A model generated the notes under the pieces. The model saw nothing but the letters and a program-made list of their open reading frames with translations. It was not told the origin of the DNA and made no database searches. A DNA stretch of 64,000 nucleotides from Desulfovibrio sp. Fe33 (GTDB taxonomy: Bacteria > Desulfobacterota > Desulfovibrionia > Desulfovibrionales > Desulfovibrionaceae), in contig NZ_JAQKGU010000004.1 in the NCBI RefSeq assembly GCF_028532725.1, positions 1 through 64,000 on the forward strand, given 5' to 3'. Position numbers and translations under genes: made by a program. Positions 59,701 to 64,000 of the stretch are shown here, in pieces. Numbering within the stretch: position 1 is the first letter of the stretch; every line of letters starts with the position of its first letter.

Positions 59701-61689
59701 CTATAGCAGCTTCAGCCGCCAGTTGAATTCGCTGGTGCGGTTGGGGCGCGGGACGTTGCGCGGCCATGGTTCGAGCATGGTCACGAAGGTCTTGAAGCCG
59801 AGCTTCTCAAGGGTACGGGTTTCCTTGGTCAGGTCCAGTTCCCAGCCGGGGAAGATCCAGTTGTTCTGCCCGTATTTGCGGACGAAGGCGACTTCGTGCA
59901 TGGGCGATTTGACGGCTTCGTCAAAGGGCACCGTGTCCGCCAGGAAGCGGGAGATGCCGAAGGGCCACATGCCTTTGACGACAAAGCCGAGCGGCAGGGG
60001 CGGGTTCTGGGCGAGCGCCTGGAGATCCTCAAGGGGAAGCTCCGGGCTGATGATGGCCCCGGAGAACCCGAGGTCGCGCAGGACGTCCAGGGCGAACTTG
60101 TTGGCGATGTTGCAGAACGGCCCGGCGATGATGGTGACGTTCTTGCGGTCTTCGAAATAGGCCGCCTGCCAGGGGGCGTTCAGTACGAACTCCCGCACGC
60201 CTTTGCGCACGGCCTCCTTGATGACGGAACGGTATTTCTTGTCCTCGTCGGGCCAGATGACCGGAGGCAGCCACCATTGCGCGCGGCTGGCGATTTTGGA
60301 CGGCACCTTGCCGACGATGGAGCGTTCGAGCCAGTAGGCGGCGCGGTCCCATATCTTGCCCTTGGACGGCTGACGATACAGGGTCACGGCTTCGGACCGC
60401 GTCCTGGTCCGGCTGCGCGGGGCGGCCTTGGGCCAAGTCGGCGTGAAGGTGGATTCCTTGGGCTCCGGCGCCGGGAAGAAATCGAGTTCCTTCTCCAGTT
60501 CCTTTATCCGCTTCATGAGTTCCGGTTCGCGTCGGTCCACCAGAAAGACTTTGGTTCCAGTCGGCAGGGCTGGGCCGGTGTGCTGCTTGGAAAAGGGAAT
60601 GTCCATGCGTCCGCGTTTGGGTACGCGGCGGCGGATGGGAATGGTCCTGTGGCCGGGCTGGTCCTCATAGCCCACGCGTACGAGATCGCCCGTCTCAAGC
60701 TGCTCGCGCGGCTCGAAAAAGAGTTTTTTCTGATCGCGCTTGATTTCGCCGATAAGCCGTCCGGAGCTGGTTTCCTCCTTGGGCTGGACGGGCTGGAACG
60801 GACGCTGGGGGAGGAACAGGGCGTGGCTGGATGGCCTGCCCAGGGCCTGGTCGAGCAGCTCCATGGCCGTCTTCTTGGCCTGGCCGTCCTGGGGATTGTC
60901 CCGCAGCATCTGGTATGCCTTGACCGTGTAGTAGACGTAGTGCGGCCCCTTTTTGCGGCCTTCGATTTTCCAGGCGGTCACGCGGTTCATGGAGAGCAGC
61001 GGCTTGGTCAGGACGTCCAGGGAGAGGTCCGAGCAGGAAAAGAGCCGTTCGGGCTTGTCCTTGCCCTGCGTGTACAGGCGGCGGCAGGGTTGCACGCAAC
61101 GGCCGCGCAGGCCCGATTTGCCGCCCAGGTAGCTGGACCAGTAGCAGCGGCCCGACACGCAGTGGCACAATGCGCCGTGAACGAAAATTTCCAGGTCAAG
61201 GTCTTTGGGGCACGCCTCGGCCATGAGCTTGACCTCGTCCAGGTTCAGCTCGCGGGGAAGCACCACGCGGTTCGCGCCCAATTTCTTGGCTATCTCCAGC
61301 CCTGCCGGGTGGGTGACGTTGGCCAGGGTGGACAGGTGCAGCTCGCCGGTGAAACCGGCCTGGCGGGCCAGGGTGAGCATGGCCAGATCCTGGACGATCA
61401 GGGCGAAGGGCTTGACGTTTTTTTGCAGCCGATCGATGAGGCGTCCTGCTGATTCCACATCCTGGGGCTTGACCAGGGTGTTCATGGCAACGTAGGTCTT
61501 GGTTCCGCGATCGCGGCCCAGGCTTGCCAGCCTCGCCAGCTCGCTGATAGAGAAGTTCTGGGCCTGCATACGGGCCGAGAAGTGTTTCAAACCCACGTAG
61601 ACCGCGTCCGCCCCGGCTGCGACGGCCGCCAGAAAGGCGTTTCCGTCCCCGGCGGGGGCCATTATTTCTGGAATATGTTTATTGCTCAT
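59701..61689 (-). CDS. U32-family peptidase-like protein
   Basis: 662 residues. The N-terminal TIM-barrel half has IMAPAGDGNAFLAAVAAGADAVYVGLKHFSARMQAQNFS and MNTLVKPQDV; the U32 signature is visible as LEIFVHGALCHCVSGRCYWSSYLGGKSGLRGRCVQPCRR, whose four cysteines likely hold an iron-sulfur cluster. Several U32 proteins (RlhA, TrhP, UbiU) now appear to hydroxylate RNA or quinones rather than cut proteins; the RlhA/TrhP type is a sensible guess. The C-terminal half adds a linker rich in Pro/Arg and a second barrel-like segment. ATG 61689 is 11 bp from the divergent pyrK ATG. Confidence 0.88.
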   Translation of the reverse strand: MSNKHIPEIMAPAGDGNAFLAAVAAGADAVYVGLKHFSARMQAQNFSISELARLASLGRDRGTKTYVAMNTLVKPQDVESAGRLIDRLQKNVKPFALIVQDLAMLTLARQAGFTGELHLSTLANVTHPAGLEIAKKLGANRVVLPRELNLDEVKLMAEACPKDLDLEIFVHGALCHCVSGRCYWSSYLGGKSGLRGRCVQPCRRLYTQGKDKPERLFSCSDLSLDVLTKPLLSMNRVTAWKIEGRKKGPHYVYYTVKAYQMLRDNPQDGQAKKTAMELLDQALGRPSSHALFLPQRPFQPVQPKEETSSGRLIGEIKRDQKKLFFEPREQLETGDLVRVGYEDQPGHRTIPIRRRVPKRGRMDIPFSKQHTGPALPTGTKVFLVDRREPELMKRIKELEKELDFFPAPEPKESTFTPTWPKAAPRSRTRTRSEAVTLYRQPSKGKIWDRAAYWLERSIVGKVPSKIASRAQWWLPPVIWPDEDKKYRSVIKEAVRKGVREFVLNAPWQAAYFEDRKNVTIIAGPFCNIANKFALDVLRDLGFSGAIISPELPLEDLQALAQNPPLPLGFVVKGMWPFGISRFLADTVPFDEAVKSPMHEVAFVRKYGQNNWIFPGWELDLTKETRTLEKLGFKTFVTMLEPWPRNVPRPNRTSEFNWRLKLL

Positions 61690-61700
61690 AAGGTATCTGT

Positions 61701-62486
61701 ATGTCCTTGAGGAATTGCCGCACTGTCAAGGTATTGAATGTTTCCCCGATCGGTCAATCAAAAACGGCCGGCGAGTTCTTCGAGTTGACGCTCGAACGTC
61801 CGGACTGGGGCGGATGGAAACCCGGCCAGTTCGTCATGATCCGGCCGACAGCCTGGGATCTCGACATGGTCTGGGGCAGGCCTTTTTCCATCTGCTCCGG
61901 GGACGATGCGTCCGTGACCCTGTTCATTCAGGCCGTCGGACGGGGAACTCGGCGCATCGCGGCGCTTGAACCCGGCGACAAGGTGTCCATGTGGGGACCG
62001 CTCGGCAACTCTTTTGCCGTCGAGCCGGACACGCCGACCCTGTTGCTTGCCGGGGGCATCGGCATCGCACCTTTTCGCGGATATGTCGAGCAACATCCGC
62101 ACCCCGAGAATCTGTCCCTCTTTCTGGCGCATCGGCTGCCGCTCGATTGCTACCCCTTTGAGCTGATGTCCCGGACCGTTCCCAGCCGCTGTATGCTGGA
62201 AGCCAAACCCTCGGACCTGGACTGCATAATCGAGACCATGCGCGGCCTGATCGAGGAGTTTGCCGGGAAAGGCGGGCTGGTCCTGTCCTGCGGTCCGACG
62301 CCGTTCATGCGCACGGTGCAGCGGTTCGCCAAGGAGTACGGGGCCAGGGCGCAGGTGTCGCTGGAAAACCGCATGGCCTGCGGCGTGGGCGCGTGCCTGG
62401 GGTGCGTGATCAAGGACGGCGAAGGCCATCATGTTCAGGTATGCACGCGCGGCCCGGTGTTTTGGGCCGACCAGGTGGAGATTTAG
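61701..62486 (+). CDS. pyrK: Dihydroorotate dehydrogenase electron-transfer subunit PyrK
   Basis: 261 residues. FAD-binding barrel with WGRPFSICS, NAD-binding part with LLAGGIGIAPFRGYVEQ, and the [2Fe-2S] motif NRMACGVGACLGCVIKDG plus a downstream Cys in HVQVCTRGP. It passes electrons from PyrD to NAD+. It is followed 9 bp later by pyrD. AAGG lies 9 bases before the ATG, inside the N-terminal coding part of the divergent U32 gene. Confidence 0.95.
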   Translation: MSLRNCRTVKVLNVSPIGQSKTAGEFFELTLERPDWGGWKPGQFVMIRPTAWDLDMVWGRPFSICSGDDASVTLFIQAVGRGTRRIAALEPGDKVSMWGPLGNSFAVEPDTPTLLLAGGIGIAPFRGYVEQHPHPENLSLFLAHRLPLDCYPFELMSRTVPSRCMLEAKPSDLDCIIETMRGLIEEFAGKGGLVLSCGPTPFMRTVQRFAKEYGARAQVSLENRMACGVGACLGCVIKDGEGHHVQVCTRGPVFWADQVEI

Positions 62487-62495
62487 GAGGCCGCC

Positions 62496-63413
62496 ATGGA
62501 TATGCAAGTCAATTTCGGCGGTCTTTCTCTCAAGAATCCGGTCATGACCGCATCCGGAACCTTCGGCTTCGGCCTTGAATTCGCGCCCTACGGCGATCTT
62601 ACCCGCCTCGGCGGCATTGTCGCCAAGGGGCTGTCGCTCAAGCCGCGCGAGGGCAATCCCATGCCGCGCATCGCAGAGACGCCGTGCGGTATGCTCAACG
62701 CCATCGGCATCCAGAATCCCGGCGTCGAGCACTTCGTCACCAAGGCCCTGCCCATGCTTCCCTGGAAGGATGTGGCCGTGATCGCCAACCTGTATGCCTG
62801 CGACGCCACGGAGTTCGGCGAATTGGCGGGGGTGCTGGCCGGCGAGGAGGGCGTGGCCGCGCTGGAGGTCAACGTCTCCTGCCCCAACGTGAAAGAGGGC
62901 GGCATCGCCTTTGGCCAGGACCCTGTCCAGATCGGCAGAGTTACCGAGGCGGTCAAGAAGAAGGCGGGCGACAAGCACGTTATGGTCAAGCTTTCGCCCA
63001 ATGTCACCGACATCGCGGTCTGCGCAAGGGCTGCGGCCGAGGGCGGAGCGGACTCCCTGTCGCTTATCAATACCCTCTCCGGGATGGCCGTGGATATTCG
63101 GAACAGGAAGCCGCGCATCGCCAACGTCATCGCCGGGCTGTCCGGCCCCGCCATCAAGCCCGTTGCCTTGCGTTGCGTACACCAGGTCGTACATGCCGTT
63201 GATATTCCGGTGGTCGGCATCGGCGGCATCGCCTCGGCCGAGGACGCCCTGGAGTTCATCCTGGTGGGCGCTCAGGCCGTGCAGGTGGGAACCGCCAATT
63301 TCCTGCGCCCGGATTTTGCCTTCGGCCTGGCCGACGAGATGGAATCCCTGCTCTCGGAGCTCGGCGCGGCGAGTTTGGACGAGTTTCGCGGTAGTCTGCA
63401 ACTGCCGATTTAA
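62496..63413 (+). CDS. pyrD: Dihydroorotate dehydrogenase, class 1B catalytic subunit
   Basis: 305 residues. FMN-barrel motifs: NPVMTASGTFGFG, VAKGLSLKPREGNPMPRI, NAIGIQNPGVEHF, LEVNVSCPNVKEGG (catalytic Cys in the class 1 position), MVKLSPNVTDI, SLINTLSGMAVDI and VVGIGGIASAEDALEFILVGAQAVQVGTANF. A class 1B enzyme uses PyrK and NAD+; the neighbour confirms this. AGGAGG upstream of the ATG. It oxidises dihydroorotate in pyrimidine synthesis. Confidence 0.96.
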   Translation: MDMQVNFGGLSLKNPVMTASGTFGFGLEFAPYGDLTRLGGIVAKGLSLKPREGNPMPRIAETPCGMLNAIGIQNPGVEHFVTKALPMLPWKDVAVIANLYACDATEFGELAGVLAGEEGVAALEVNVSCPNVKEGGIAFGQDPVQIGRVTEAVKKKAGDKHVMVKLSPNVTDIAVCARAAAEGGADSLSLINTLSGMAVDIRNRKPRIANVIAGLSGPAIKPVALRCVHQVVHAVDIPVVGIGGIASAEDALEFILVGAQAVQVGTANFLRPDFAFGLADEMESLLSELGAASLDEFRGSLQLPI

Positions 63414-63474
63414 AAAGGTTAAATTTTTTACTTGCCAAGCTCCGTCAGATTAGTTAGTTACTGCCTCTCGACGC

Positions 63475-63566
63475 GGAGAGGTGTCCGAGTCCGGCTTAAG
63501 GAGCACGCCTGGAAAGCGTGTGCTGGGGAAACTCAGCCGGAGGTTCAAATCCTCTCCTCTCCGCCA
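63475..63566 (+). tRNA. tRNA-Ser (anticodon GGA)
   Basis: 92-nt class II tRNA with encoded CCA: acceptor GGAGAGG/CCTCTCC, D-arm with GTCCGAGTCCGGCTTAAGGAGC, GGA in CTGGAAAGCG, a long variable arm (GTGCTGGGGAAACTCAGC) and a TTCAAATC T-loop. Confidence 0.96.
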
Positions 63567-63579
63567 CTTAGAGAATATG

Positions 63580-63609
63580 CCCCCTGAATTTTCAGGGGGT
63601 TTTTCTTTT
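63580..63609 (+). terminator. Terminator after tRNA-Ser
   Basis: CCCCCTGAA and TTCAGGGGG arms followed by TTTTTCTTTT, 13 bp after the CCA end. Confidence 0.92.
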
Positions 63610-64000
63610 GTAGCCCGCTACATCCCCATTTTCATCCATGCGGTAGTCAAAGTAGCCTCAAAACATGAGGCGAGGACGGCTGCCCGTGCATAAATTTTCA
63701 ACTCCAAGTTTTTTTGCGGCAGGGTTCCATTTGGCATTTCCGCATGGGAGTACCTAAGGACCTGCGCTCTGTTTATGGGAAAATTGAAATCCGTTGTTCG
63801 CTGAATGGCCTGCACCCAAAAAATGGCCCATATCGAATGTTGGTAGTATGGGCCGTGAAGGAGGCAGGGCACTGCAAGGAGGGAGGGTCATCTTTTGAGG
63901 CAGGATATAATACTGTTGGTTCGCAGTGGAGCGTGTGGTACGGTTTGATTCCATCCTGTCCGTATTTCGATCGGCGGGGTGAAAACGGTCCTGGGGGACG
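63610..64000. other. Terminal stretch without a recognised gene
   Basis: About 390 bp, more AT-rich than the preceding genes. It contains an inverted repeat GGCCCATA-N14-TATGGGCC at 63825-63854, just before GAAGGAGG. No frame here is convincing; it may be the start of an accessory region downstream of tRNA-Ser. Confidence 0.35.

Overview
The window is a high-GC chromosomal segment that I would place in the Desulfovibrionaceae (a Pseudodesulfovibrio- or Desulfovibrio-like sulfate reducer). This is inference from gene content: a selA/selB pair, a PSP1/YaaT-type protein next to metG, two methyl-accepting chemotaxis proteins, an orphan carB followed by purF, and a Desulfovibrio-style Fur box. No 16S or ribosomal marker is present to confirm it.

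Layout. (1) 1-1037: N-terminal part of a large repetitive adhesin-like protein, minus strand, running off the left edge. (2) 1690-13421: a complete type I-E CRISPR-Cas locus on the minus strand, in the order cas3, cse1, cse2, cas7, cas5, cas6e, cas1, cas2, leader, array. I count 51 repeats and 50 spacers (48 of 32 nt, 2 of 33 nt). (3) 13946-24102: a roughly 10.1 kb genomic island that I infer from a 21-bp direct repeat. One copy is the 3' end of the intact tRNA-Leu(CAG) gene at 24082-24168; the other is an orphan fragment at 13946-13966, 525 bp from cas3. The island carries two tyrosine recombinases, a perfect 52-bp palindrome, and an ECF sigma/anti-sigma/Spy-like sensor set followed by a LolD/LolE-type ABC transporter, a LolA-like periplasmic protein and an outer-membrane beta-barrel. 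(4) 24330-63413: mostly core genes. They include an AEC transporter, two MCPs, folC, selA, an M18 aminopeptidase, selB, a SYLF lipoprotein, murA, comEC, an HDOD protein, an MBL hydrolase, a response regulator, yaaT/ricT, metG, a YbgA/DUF523 protein, feoA, carB, purF, kdsD, a YkgJ-type protein, a class A PBP, phzF and MIF-like proteins, a U32 peptidase and pyrK-pyrD. (5) 63475-64000: tRNA-Ser(GGA), a terminator and about 390 bp with no gene I recognise.

How parts work together. The cas genes form an adaptation (Cas1-Cas2) plus Cascade plus Cas3 interference module feeding on the adjacent array. The island operon looks like a stress-responsive envelope system: sigma factor, membrane anti-sigma and periplasmic sensor controlling an ABC machine that could pass a lipid or lipoprotein-like substrate to a periplasmic carrier and an outer-membrane barrel. 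selA and selB supply selenocysteine synthesis and decoding. pyrK and pyrD form a class 1B dihydroorotate dehydrogenase.

The most interesting unlabelled signals are the island ends with matching TTTGACCC motifs, the 52-bp palindrome, and a dispersed intergenic element of about 105 nt made of four consecutive small hairpins, present five times (13766, 25281, 44141, 45387, 45589).
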